Below are positions 23,856 to 36,000 of a stretch of 64,000 nt of DNA, one piece after another. Source of the stretch: Plecoglossus altivelis. Its lineage: Eukaryota > Chordata > Actinopteri > Osmeriformes > Plecoglossidae. Position 1 is the first letter of the stretch; the number at the start of each line of letters is the position of its first letter. The notes below the pieces were generated by a model, which was not told where the DNA came from, made no database searches, and saw only the letters and a program-made list of their open reading frames with translations. The stretch spans positions 4,696,887 through 4,760,886 of the forward strand of contig BROE01000007.1 of assembly GCA_036571765.1 (NCBI GenBank), written 5' to 3'. Both the position numbers and the translations under genes were made by a program.

Positions 23856-26378
23856 ATATATATAGTCTTGTTCTTAATATCATTATTGATATCAATGATG
23901 TTATTGAATGTGTGTCCCCCTGAGTGTACTTTTCCCATTTCCTGAAAGCTGTCATGGCCAAATGACACCAGATCCAAGTAGTGCTTTGTGCGTTCATCTG
24001 CTTCTCTCTTTGTGCGTTCATCTGCTTCTCTCTTCGCCCTGCCAGCTGTTTGTCTTCTGCCGCAGCCTCTCCTCTGTGTTCATTATGAAAATGAGCTTTC
24101 TGACCTTCATGTTGCAGCACCCCATTTCCACAGTTTTGATCTATTCATCACTCGGAGTCCTGCTTTGTTATCTGGTGTTACTCTCTCTCCCCTCCGTCGA
24201 CTGACGCACATGTTTAAACTCCAGAGTCTAGACGGTAGACGTACCCTTCCATATGTTTCCACCAAAACAGGCTGTTTTTCTTTCCACACATGGCACCCTG
24301 TGGCCACACAAGCCTGGAAGACTGGGGTTCTGAGTATCTCAGTTATCAAAGATGTAGAACAGGTATGCGAGTAATGGTGGGACACGAACCATTCCTAACT
24401 TAATAAAAAGAAAGCATTGACCGGCTGGGTTGGCACAAGATAGGATATCCATGTTTGGGTATGACTTTAAAGAGACCTATGGGTCGGTGAGAAGCATTGT
24501 GATTGAAGTGTCCTCCGGCCAATCAGCTTGAGTAGATATATTAGGAGTTTCACATCATTGTGGTGGTGTAGCTATGGTTACAAACATTCCTCTTTCACAT
24601 GCGCGCGCACACATCCTTTCATCTTCGACCAGCAAGCCCGGACAAGCAGGGCGGCCGAAGGCTTGGCTGACCACATGGGAAGAGGCATGCACACGTCCAC
24701 ACTGTGTGTTAGTGTGTGTCTCTAATAAGGTCTGGCTTTGACAGATCTAGTCATCAGAGAGGCCAGTCCTGTGGTGCTCATCAGTCTCCACCCTCGCCCA
24801 CGTCGCCACAACAAGCTACAGGTGGAGGGATGAAAAGGTGGAGGGACGAGAGGGTGGAGGAATGAGAGGGTGGAGGGACGACAAGGTGGAGGGACGACAA
24901 GGTGGAGGGATGAGAAGGTGGAGGGATGAGAGGGTTGAGGATCAATAAGGTGGAGGGACGAGGGAACAAAGCAATGGGTAAACCTTGCGGATCCTGGCTC
25001 CATTGTCCGCTAGTAGTACGAGTACATACACACTGTCCAGTCGTGCCGTTCAGCCTTCAATCACACTGACGCCACAAGCAAGAGCCGTGGCACACCTGCC
25101 TGACTGCCAGCCTACGTTTCCATACAATAGCTTTTTTTCTTATTGTGCCATTGGACAGGTGTTTCCCCACAGAACATATTCTCAAGCTCACTCGAGATAA
25201 CTGATGACATGCGTGTGGGGTTGTCAAGGGACCATTTCCCAGTGCCTGATTGGCCGGGCCTGTTGTCAACTTGAACCGGTAACACAGCTTCCCTTCCCCT
25301 GACTCCTGACTTATTGATGCCCCCAATGAGAGAAACGTCAGTCTGTTGGACGCGAACAGGGAACAGGGCCTCGCAAACATACACACACGCGCACACGCGC
25401 CGCACGCTGAAATGGAAAGCAATTTCCTGCTCGACGGCCCTGACAAAGTAACATCTTTTTTTTCATCAGAGTGCCAAGGCAGCAACAATAGACGTCAGGT
25501 CTGCAAAGCCGTCGCTCAGGTGGACGCGAGGCGCCAGACAGCCCACGGCTTTCACACACACGGGAGCTTCCATGCCGACACGAAAATGAAAGAATAAGCG
25601 AGAGAGAAGCCTTTTTAAATATTGATGGTGAGGCATGGCACCCATCACCCCGAGTCATAACAACAGCTTGCTTATGCAGTGACATGAAACCAATTAGTTG
25701 GATGGTGTTATTCCAACACTATAAAAAGCGCTGGTGGGAGATGCCTGGATCATGATCCTCAAGGCTGATAGAGTTTCTAATCAACAGCACCGTGGCGGCT
25801 CTGCAGTCAGGCCACGACACTGACTGGAGTGCTGCCGCCTTGGAGACGCTGAGACCGGCTCCATAATTGAAGGCCTGGGTGTGGTTTTACCTTCCTGATG
25901 CTCTCTGGTTCTCTGATCCTGTCCCATTCAGACTCGCACACACACGCTCGGGCCAAGTGTTGCACGCTCGGGCCAAGTGTTGCACACTCATGTGGGTATC
26001 GAGGCGAGTACGTCGTCCCCGAAAACATTATCGGACTGAGGAATGGACGATACGAGAAATATCCAGGATGGATTCCTTGGCTTTCGGCTTCGACCAGATG
26101 GTTGTATCACGCTGGTGATGACATGCAGTCATCTCATTAAGATAGCAAAAGCACTGTGTGCAGCTTAAGGGCGTGCCAGCAGCTAAGCTGCGTGATGCTG
26201 ACGCGTCTCTCCCACCAGGCCCAGGTTCTACACCCTGGTCACCCAGTCCTGGTGATGATGAGCATCCTGGAAACATCCTTACCACAGGATTACACTCATC
26301 CTCCTTCCCAGAAGCACACAGGCTGCGGTAATAATCAGCACCCTCTAAGGATATTAGCTTATGAGAGAGACAGGTTGG

Positions 26379-26411
<33 letters not shown>

Positions 26412-27049
26412 ACGCAGGCAGGCAGGCAGCAGGCAGAGGAACGGTTTGTAATCATAGACGGAAACGTGCAGCCTGCAAACTGAGCTGTCCTCAAAAAAGG
26501 GCCTCATATGTGGGATATAACACGCTTTTAACACGCTGCAGGATAGTGATCAGTCCCTGACCAGCACATGGCATGGAAGAGCAGGTGATGTAAGAACACT
26601 GATCATGTAGAGCAGAGACAGATGGGCAGGGGGAGCTGGAAGATATCCTCTATGCGTGTAGATGGAGGGATTGTGTTGCGTTTACGGTCTTCTTTTTGGA
26701 CACGTATGCACATAAGGGTTTAGTGCTTGTTTGTTTAAAAGGGGCTGAGCATGCATGGTGGAGATAAAGAATAAAGGGTGTGTGTATGTGTGTGTGCGCG
26801 TCCGTGTGGCGACACCATCCCCTTTTAATCTTCTCCCCCATGGCGACTCACAGGTTGCCATAGCAGCGGGGAGGTGGGCATTGCACCCCTCTCTGTGGAG
26901 GCACACACACACACACACGCAGACACCTGTTGCCATTAGGCTAATGATGAGGAGGGGTGGGCCATCTGGAAACCAGTCTGACACCCTGTGGAGAGAGAGG
27001 CCAGTAACTCACACCGCTCAAAGGCGTTCAGCAGCTGTTCTTAGCAGCG

Positions 27050-27089
<40 letters not shown>

Positions 27090-30000
27090 ACTAAGACACA
27101 CTGGTTTAGAGGTGCATAGTGGATTATCTTCATCTTCCAGTTGGAGGGTTTCCAGCCCTCCTCCTCTAACCTATCCTCTCATCTTCAGGATGCGCTCCTC
27201 CTTCAGACCTATCACTGCGCTCTAGCTTGTTTGGAGGTGTGTGTGTGTGCCAGGTGTCGCTGGGTCGCCCGTCAGCATCCCTCCCTTCCAAACCCATCAG
27301 TCGGATCTCAGTGTCTTCTGAGTCACAAACGTAACGACTACCTTTCATAAACACGGCTACAGCTGGCTCGCTGAAAAGCTCGCCGTTGGAGGGCACAAGC
27401 GGGCAGTATTTCGACTGAGGAATGAGATGAACCAGTTCAGCTTGTTACACGTGGGAACATCTTGCCATGTAACCCTTACCCAGTTCTCTCTGAGTCACCT
27501 TTGATGCCCTCAGCCCCCCCCCCCCCCCCCATCCCCCTCTCCTCTCCATCCTCCCCTGAACCCCAACAATGGAATATCCCATTTCAGGGGCTCTTCAGTC
27601 TAGCTGCACTGCTCCGGGCCGGGCCGCGTACACGATATAGGGTGCTTAGTTGCAGCTCAGTCACTCTTTTGCCCCTGCGCTTACGTAAGCCGTCTACAGT
27701 CTGTGTCACAGGGAGCAGAGATCACACACACACACACACACACATGAACACAGAGGCCTATAGGCACACACACACTGCTGCAAAGGGATCACTGACCACT
27801 TATGCAACCAGAGGTCTCAGCAGGTCAGGAGATGGAGGGTGAGACAGGTTGTCAGCCTCTATCTCTCTCCTTCTTTGAACACGTCTCTATTGTGCACGCT
27901 CTGTTTAGGGAGATCTTGCTCTGCTCTGTTTAGGGAGATCTCACTCTGCTCTGTTTAGGGAGATCTCACTCTGCTCTGTTTAGGGAGATCTTGCTCTGCT
28001 CTGTTTAGGGAGATCTCGCTCTGCTCTGTTTAGGGAGATCTCGCTCTGCTCTGTTTAGGGAGATCTCGCTCTGCTCTGTTTAGGGAGATCTTGCTCTGCT
28101 CTGTATACGGACGTCTTGATCTGAGCTGCAAATAAGTACGTTCTCATCACAAGGAAACAGCCATAGAGCCATCGTACCAGTCATTCTACTGTACCAGTCA
28201 CCACACTGTACCATTGTACCATCATATCTGTCATCAGACTGTACCGACCATAGTATCAGTCATTATACTATACCAGTCATTATCCCTCATTCATTATTCC
28301 AATGAGCAGAACAGTCACTTAGTGTTAGTTGTCTGACAAGGGCTGTAGTTGCACAGGCCCCAGCATGCCTGGAGCAGACCTGTGCCAGTGCACTTATCAA
28401 GATAAAAGAGACAACATGTTGGCAAGGCATGCCTGCCAAGGCTACAGTCAGTCTGGAATTCACCTCCAGAGCTGGAGAACAGGTCTCCAGTCCACCGTTT
28501 CCCAGATGTGCTGCTGGCCACCAGCTGGGGAACTGTACTGCACACTGAGGGAGAGGAGCAACTCACTACCATCTGTGCCATCTAAGTCATCATGGAAGGA
28601 CACTCTGTTGGTTTGACTTGAGCCTCTTCAGAACCAGGCTGTGGATGAAGTTGATATGTGCTTGGTTTATTGCTTAGGACACGCAAAGACTTGTGGGAAC
28701 TTGTTTGCATAAGTAGCATATCGTTATAATGATGATTATTATACTATTATTATTATACTATTATTATACTATTTATTGGACCACTTGACTTGTAGCGGTC
28801 AACTTGCAGTCAAGTGGTCCAAATTGTAGGCTATATTTCTTTGAAGTCGTGGCCTAATGGTTAGGGAGTTGGGCTTGTAACCCTCAAGTTGCTGGTTCGA
28901 TTCTCGCACCGGCAGGAATTGAAGGTGGGGATTGTGAATAAACAGCACTCTCTCTGCCTTCGATACCATGACTGAGGTGCCCTTGAGCAAGGCACCGAAC
29001 CCCCAATTGCTCCCCGGGTGCTGGAGCAATAGCTGCCCACTGCTCCGGGTGTATGTTCACTGTGTGTGCGTGCGGTTGCCCACTACTCACTACTGTGTGT
29101 GCACTTGGATGGGTTAAATGCAGAGGTAAAATTTCAAGTATGGGTAACCATACTTGACAATACGTCACTTCACTTCACTTTACTCATATATGACTACTAA
29201 ATGGCACTGACAGATAATATGGAATCTTTGCTATATTGATTTGGGCCACTTTCATTGTTTGTTCCCAAAACCAATACAGAACAGATTTTGTTGTCCTTCT
29301 GGTATTCATGTGACTTTGACTTCCCTCTAGAACAACATTCCTTACAATTCTGTCCTGGCAGGGGGGTCATTTGGTCGATCCAAACATGGACGACATCTGC
29401 GATGAAGCCAGTCAGCCAGGGACAGTAAGGATCAGACCTAATGAGGGTTTGAAGTGACTGTGGCAGTACAAGCAAGAGTTGAGTGTTTGTATTTAACTGG
29501 CCGGCGTTTCAAAAGCATATTTACAAATCTTCCACGGATTGAAATCAACCCAAGAACGAAGAGAACGGTGATCTGGCCAAGTGGGACAGAACGCAGTGTT
29601 AAAACACTTGTTGAAGCATACGGGGTCAGCAGAGCACAGGGAAACAGGCTAAGCCCCAATTATAGAGACCATGTCACGCGCCGATGGGGGCGGGAGGTGA
29701 GTCGAAACAAAGGAACCTTAAACAAAGTGACAACGGCAAGCTGTTCCTGCTGATGAATCTTTCCATGGCAATGCCTGCCTGTGTACGAACGCTTGGGTAC
29801 AGTCTAGGACAATGCGTTCGGAAAGCAACAGCTGATTTATGTAGAAAACGTAGAAAAACATTCTGCCCGGTAACTGCGCGTCTCACACGCTCAGCTCCGA
29901 GCCAATCAAATGGGACCACTTTGTCTCAGCGTCTCTAGTAGCTGATAGGCTATCACCGATAATAGCTGAGATCACCATTAGTATTAGTGTTATAACTATT

Positions 30001-33000
30001 ACATAGCAGCCCTCGTGTGGCAGGGATGGGGGCTCTAACAGCCTTTTAATAGCCTCCAAGTGCCATGTAGAGTGGTTCTGAAAATGCTTCTCAATCACTC
30101 CACAGATGAAGTTCCTCAGAACCGTGTGAAGACAGCCTTCCGCAGTCACACCCCTAACAAGCCTGTTCGAGAGGGCTGAAGGGAGGGGGAAAATACTGGA
30201 AATGCCCTAAAACGTCCGAAAATAGACCCAAGATAGGCTTGTCTTACCGGGCACACGTCTGGAAGAAGGGAAAGCCTTCAGCCAAATGGAGTTCTCAGTG
30301 TGAGATAAAAGAGCCGGGTCTCCACAGGCCACTCGAATGGGACCTTGGAGTGCACTTACAGGAAGCAGGTGTGAGGTGTTCAGAGTGCCCTTCTCTTGAA
30401 AGGGGGTTAGCCTTGCTACTCCTAATGGAGCACATACAGGGGGGCTGCGGAAGGGGTGGCTGATTCACATCCTAAGGCGTGATGTGTTGTGATGAAATCA
30501 TCCCAGGTGACACCACCCTTATTCTGCAAATTCCTTTAATTATATTTGTAATCGTTTGAATTTGAAACAGCTGATTGTTTAGGTGAGATGGTAAACCTTG
30601 CTGTTGTTAAGACCGGGGAGTTTACCTCCCTATGCAACCAAGGGCTTTGGGAGGTGCTCTCCCCTGTCAATACACACGTACACACGCACACATACACACC
30701 TCTCACCTATGGAATCATTCTTTCTTGCATCTCTCGGACGCTCCATCCCTCCCATTCTTTCACCCTCTGTCTCTCTCTCGATCTCCTGGTTGGTGATCTA
30801 TGACGTGTAATGTGGACCAATGAGGCGAGAGCGTGTCTGACCCCTGTGATGACCTGCTTCCTGCTTGTGTAAGGGATATTAGGTGGCCTGAACAGAGCAC
30901 ACAGGAACACTCTGCTCCTGATTCAGTTTCACACTCACTGCCAGCAGGCACAGAGAGACTCATGGCTCTGTCACGCACACACACACACCACACACACACC
31001 ACACACACACATACACACACACACAAACACACACACAAACACACACACACACACACAGAAAGCACCCATAAGACAAATTCCAAAAAATCTGGGGAGAGCT
31101 GTAAGTTGCTTAATAAGGTTGCATCAGATTTGGTCTCTCTGTGGGCCACAGACCACAGAGAGAGACGCTCCGTGCCCTGCAGTACTCAGAAACTCCACCA
31201 GGATCAGCCCTGCACCTCCCCTGCAGTACTCAGAGACTCCACCAGGATCAGCCCTGCACCTCCCCTGCAGTACTCAGAGACTCCACCAGGACCAGTCCTG
31301 CACCTCCCCTGCAGTACTCAGAGACTCCACCAGGACCAGTCCTGAACCTCCGTTCAACCTTCCTAAGCCTGCCGCACCACCAGCCTCGTCCCTTCTTCAC
31401 CTAGCCTACCCCGTCCCCACTAGCCCACCACGCTAAGTAAACCCAGGAACTATAAAAAGGTGAAACGCCAGTAAAGAGCAGAAAGGGATGTAGCGAGGGT
31501 CTGGCGCACTTCAGACAAAGTACACAGGCACAAGCTCAGGAAAGGCTTTCAGAGTTGGGGAGAGAGGAGAGTCGATCCACTTAAAGCCGACCAGGCTGTG
31601 GTGCCAGCCACTTTGTGGGTCAGACAGTTTATTAGTGCCCACGCATTAACCTGGCGACAGGAGACACGCTGGCTAGCAGGATGCATCATCCCTCTTGTTT
31701 ATCTCAGTCTCACTGCCGACAGACTCACGCTCTCCGTGTGCCGGACAGAGGATAAATCTCCAGCCTTGCTAAAGAAATAAAATAAAATAAAAACCGTTTT
31801 ATTTGCAGTCCCTCCCCACCCTCCGATTTTCTGTTCTCTTGCCCAGAACCTATTCAAACACACAGTCTCGTAAAAGGAGTCCTCTCTGTTTGGATTGTCC
31901 TTCCTCAGTCCTCTAACCAGGTCTTTGTCTCATGGTTCAATTTTAGAATTCACCCCCTGTGTGTCCGTGTAGGTGCTGAGAAGAAATGAGAGGAAGTGAA
32001 ATTGGAGACTTTAACAAAGTCAATGCTAATTAGCCTATCGGCTATTTCTTTCATCCATTGTGGTTCCAGCTCCTTCTCTTTCTCTTACTCAATATTTGAT
32101 TCATGGTTTAAGAGTCTCCTGGTCCTTGGCAAGGAAATGCCCTTTTCCCCCCCTAAATCAGTCGACATTGTGCACATTCATGTTAAAGCACATTAGAGTC
32201 TCCTTTTCAGTGGGACGTCTTTGTTGAAGGCGATCGAAACGCACAACGCTCAGGCTCGCTGCTCTCTGTTCTCGTTCAAGGAGGAATTTGACGATTCACG
32301 GCACCTTGTTCTCAGGTAAGCTTTGTGCTGAGGTAGAGCTGAATGCGTATCTTTGTTTGCCTGGCTTCAGCATTGCCCCCCCCCCCCCCCCACATCCTCT
32401 CTGCCTGTTTCCTGTGTGGCTTCAATGAGACGTGCTTCTGAAAGACAGCGTTGTGCTGGTCTGTGACGGTCTTTCGTGTCTCTGTGTCTGGTTTCTTCTG
32501 CGGGGCAACGACAACAGCGTTCAGACACAAAAAACGGATCGAGGTCCGATAAGGTCACGGTGTAAAAGCCGGCGCAAATCACTTCTGCGGTGCTCAGCTC
32601 TGACATGTACGGTCCACACAAACAGAGTCTCCGAACCCTGCGCACACAAAATGGGCCCTGGCCATCAACACGAGGAAGCGTGTTGACTGGAATTCGGCCC
32701 GGACGGTGCTCCCCCGCGGGGGGTGAAGGGCGGCCTAGACATCCTCTGCTTGCTCTCTTCTCCTCCGGTCCAGCTGATCCTCCCCTTCTCAGGACTCTAC
32801 CACAACACAAACAATGGCCCTAACCTTGTCTGGCTGTATCCATGGAGACAGGGCCTCCCCATAAAGCATTCCTCAGTGTGTGTGTGTGTGTGTGTGTGTG
32901 TAGTGTGTGTGTGTGTAGTGTGTGTGCATGAATGTGACAGTCTTTCTCGGCCAGTGGGGCTTGTTAACTGGTCCTAAAGCTGTAGGGGACACATCCTGCA

Positions 33001-36000
33001 TGGCACTCACTAAAGCTGTCACCCGGACCAACACCACGCTAGCCAGCAAGGATGACACTCCCACTGCCCCTTGTTTTATTAGCTACAAGTCAGCCCACAT
33101 TAGACACAAGGTGACACTGTCAACAATACAGTATACGTGTCTACTTGCCTAAAGGGCTGTTTAACAGTGGATGTATGTTGTCAACAGTGTTGTTTATGCA
33201 AATGGGGCTCACCCAGAAGGGTGATGTCATCCTAATTCCATCCTCCTTAACTCCATTCCGTGTAAACACTAAGTAGCGCGCAGGACACTTGGCTGAGGAC
33301 GATCACCCAAGCATGTGTTTACAGCCACACGGTCTAATCTGCTGGCTGGAGCCTGGTGCCTTGGTCTCCGTGAGTGGGAGAGATTGAGCTGGTCTATATA
33401 TGGCTCCAGAGCTTCTCCAGGTGACTCCTGGAGGAGTCCATCTTTGTCGCTCCTGCTCTGTGCGTGTGACTCGCTAACGAGGGGGGGTGACACTCTCACC
33501 CGTCTCCGCACCTGCTGACGTGGACACGTCTGGACCGCAGCACAGGGAGTGGTCCCTTAATCCAGGAGACGGGGGAACTACTCCTGAGTGTGTGTTTACG
33601 TGTGCGAGAGAGCGTCGGTGAAACCTTGTCTCCTGGTCCTGACCCTTAGGTGTCTACGTTAGTTATCTTTAGCCTGAGCGTATTTCAGTCCTCCAGGGAT
33701 GTTTTTAGAGGTTAAGAACTCCTTGCACATTTCCCCTCAGCCAAATAACACTAGACGCCAAAGTTACAGCATGAGACGTATGAACTGAAGGTACAGCATG
33801 AACTGTACCTTATCAGTGCCTTGTGTGCGTCTGCTAGCTTGTTATTGTGCATTGAACAATAGAACTGCTAAACAAGCCTGGAGGGACGTGGCCTGAAAGT
33901 CCCTTGTATGGTCTATTAACCACCCAATAACAAAGCTAGTCTATCACATAGTGTTTTATAGTATTCATGCTATCTTAAAATACTATGTAAAAACATGATC
34001 TATATACTACATAAAAATACACTATTTTAAGGCTGAGGCCAGGGCATGGGCCTGGTTCTAGGACTAAGGCTGGAGATGAGGTGCGGTCTTGGGCCCTTGT
34101 GATAGAACTCTGGCCTCAGAGGCCCCAGGGAGCAGGTGGCAGCAGGCTTACTCTGTGCTAAAACCCCTCCAGTGAGCTCATCCGCCTCAGTCCAAGATTA
34201 CCCGGCACTGAGTTGTCTGCTAGCGGGGGCTAGCGGGCAGCCCTATGCTAATCTGTCTCAGCCTGTCTTTACCTGGGAGCATGAGGCACCATATGGGGCC
34301 TGTTGGACAAACAAGTCTGGAGGGGGTCCTTTTTAGCTCCTGTCAGCTCGGTGTAACTGGCGTGGATTTGTGCGCCTGGGGGCAGAGGGCAGTGTGTTTG
34401 TACTGTGTGTCTGGGTGTGTGTGTGTGTCTGTGTGTGTGTGTGTATCTGGGTGTGTGTGTTTGTGTGTGTGTGTGTGTGTGTGAGGGAGGGAAACCCTAT
34501 GTGCCACTCATTCATGACTAGACATCCATAAGTCTCTCAAAGACCTTTCAGTAAGCTATTGCTGCTCGCTAGAAGACGGCCTCAGGTAACCTCAGAACCA
34601 CCCGGTACCTCCACTTCTAAGCGCTTACAGCAGCAGTTTTGACAAAAGGATTCTGTTGAAGTTATCATAGCCGGTGCGAGACGAAACAATACAGCACGTG
34701 TTCGTTTCATTTCACGGACCTCCATCTGCAACCTTTCGCTTGAGGCACACGGCGAAGTCTTTCGACCGAGCAAAGAGATGGTCGTCAACGTAGCCACCAC
34801 CGGCGACGACGACAACAACATCTCTGCGTTGGTTTGTTTGTGTCGGCATGACGAACCCCCTGTCCCCGTGGGCTCATCGTCCTGCCGCTGATGTCACTCT
34901 GTGCGTGTGACAGGAACCTGCCGGCTAAGTCATCCAAGAATCACTCAGCTGCTCCAGAGACGTACAGCGAGCCTGCTCCACCCACACAACACAGCGGGAT
35001 TATCGCCTCCCATTCCAAGAAAATCTTCAGCCCTCGGGGGAACGCAGACATCTCCGTTCCCCCGTGTCGCCGTGCTCATCATCAGGGTCACCTGACGCAC
35101 TCTTGTCTTCATCATAATCATTGTTGGAAGCTAAGTGGGCCTCATAAGTATCACCTACAGGGTGATAATGGGCTTTTAGGAATGATGGACTGGACCTTTG
35201 AAAGAATATGCCTTCTCCACCTCTAGCCTGTGCCGTGTGTCAGCAACACATTGGAAAACTCACCCAAGGAGGCTACAGACCCGAAGGGAATTATCCAGTC
35301 ATCACAATTTTGGACAGTAAATCTGCATGTAAATTCTTGTGTAGAGCCTGTTAAAGTGTATGGCCTCATCACCTTTCTTAAAGGCTCTTTAAGACTCACT
35401 TGCCGACAGCTTTTACTGGTCTCTTTCTAGTACCTTCCATATGCCCACCGTGTTTTTCCCCTGAAATCACTTTCCTGATTGGCTCTTGTATTCGCCTCGG
35501 CTACAGCACGCTCTGAGTCATCCTGCTGACAACATCGCACAATGCTGCCAATATTCGACACCTGACTTCAAAATGAGGAGGGGCGAATCTCTTCTGACTT
35601 TCTCAGAAACGTGGGAGGGGACGTGAGCGAGCGGTACCGGACCACAGCAGGCCCTCTCATGCACCCTCCTCATCCATTATAAAGGTAAACCAGGCCTTGT
35701 GACAGGGGGAGACCGTGAGGAACCTGCCCCCTCCCCCTCCCCATCCCCCCTTTCCGTGAAACAAGTAGCCTGCAGTACACACCCATACACACACGACATA
35801 CACTCAAACAGACACACGGCGATGCAAACACAACACGCCCGCGCGCGCACACGCGCGCTGTAACGGTATACGGAGGGCCTCTGACCTGGTCATCCACTCT
35901 GTGGGCCACAATGGTGGCTGCCTCTTCCTGTTCAGCATCGCTGAGGGGTCGGATTCGCAAGGCAACCTGGGAACAACAACAACAAGGAGATGTGAGCTTC

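Larger units (their letters stand above)
21511..35885 (-). other. kif19 intron 2, 14.4 kb, repeat-rich
   Basis: This single intron is more than half of the gene and separates VALRIRPLSD (exon 2) from MVVLMDPMED (exon 3). I read it on both strands and found no exon with domain support. It contains the AGGGCC array, a TCTA microsatellite, a 15-bp, a 25-bp and a 44-bp minisatellite, a GGCA array, several CA/TG runs, one SINE and a 15-bp hairpin, which are listed separately. The stretches in between (for example 25300-26350 and 31800-33900) are unique sequence in which I see nothing I can name. Confidence 0.7.

Noticed and set aside
27899..28111. CRISPR-like array
   Set aside because: Units are directly adjacent without unique spacers, and the genome is vertebrate; it is a minisatellite.
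28843..28925. A tRNA gene
   Set aside because: A- and B-box-like sequences are present but no acceptor stem or cloverleaf closes, and it continues into a SINE body that occurs twice.
29454..29753. Plus-strand open frame of 99 residues
   Set aside because: No family resemblance that I can recognise, and no sign of a transposase or reverse transcriptase motif.
32367..32810. Minus-strand open frame of 147 residues in kif19 intron 2
   Set aside because: No recognisable domain, low-complexity ends, and no splice or promoter signals to make it a gene.
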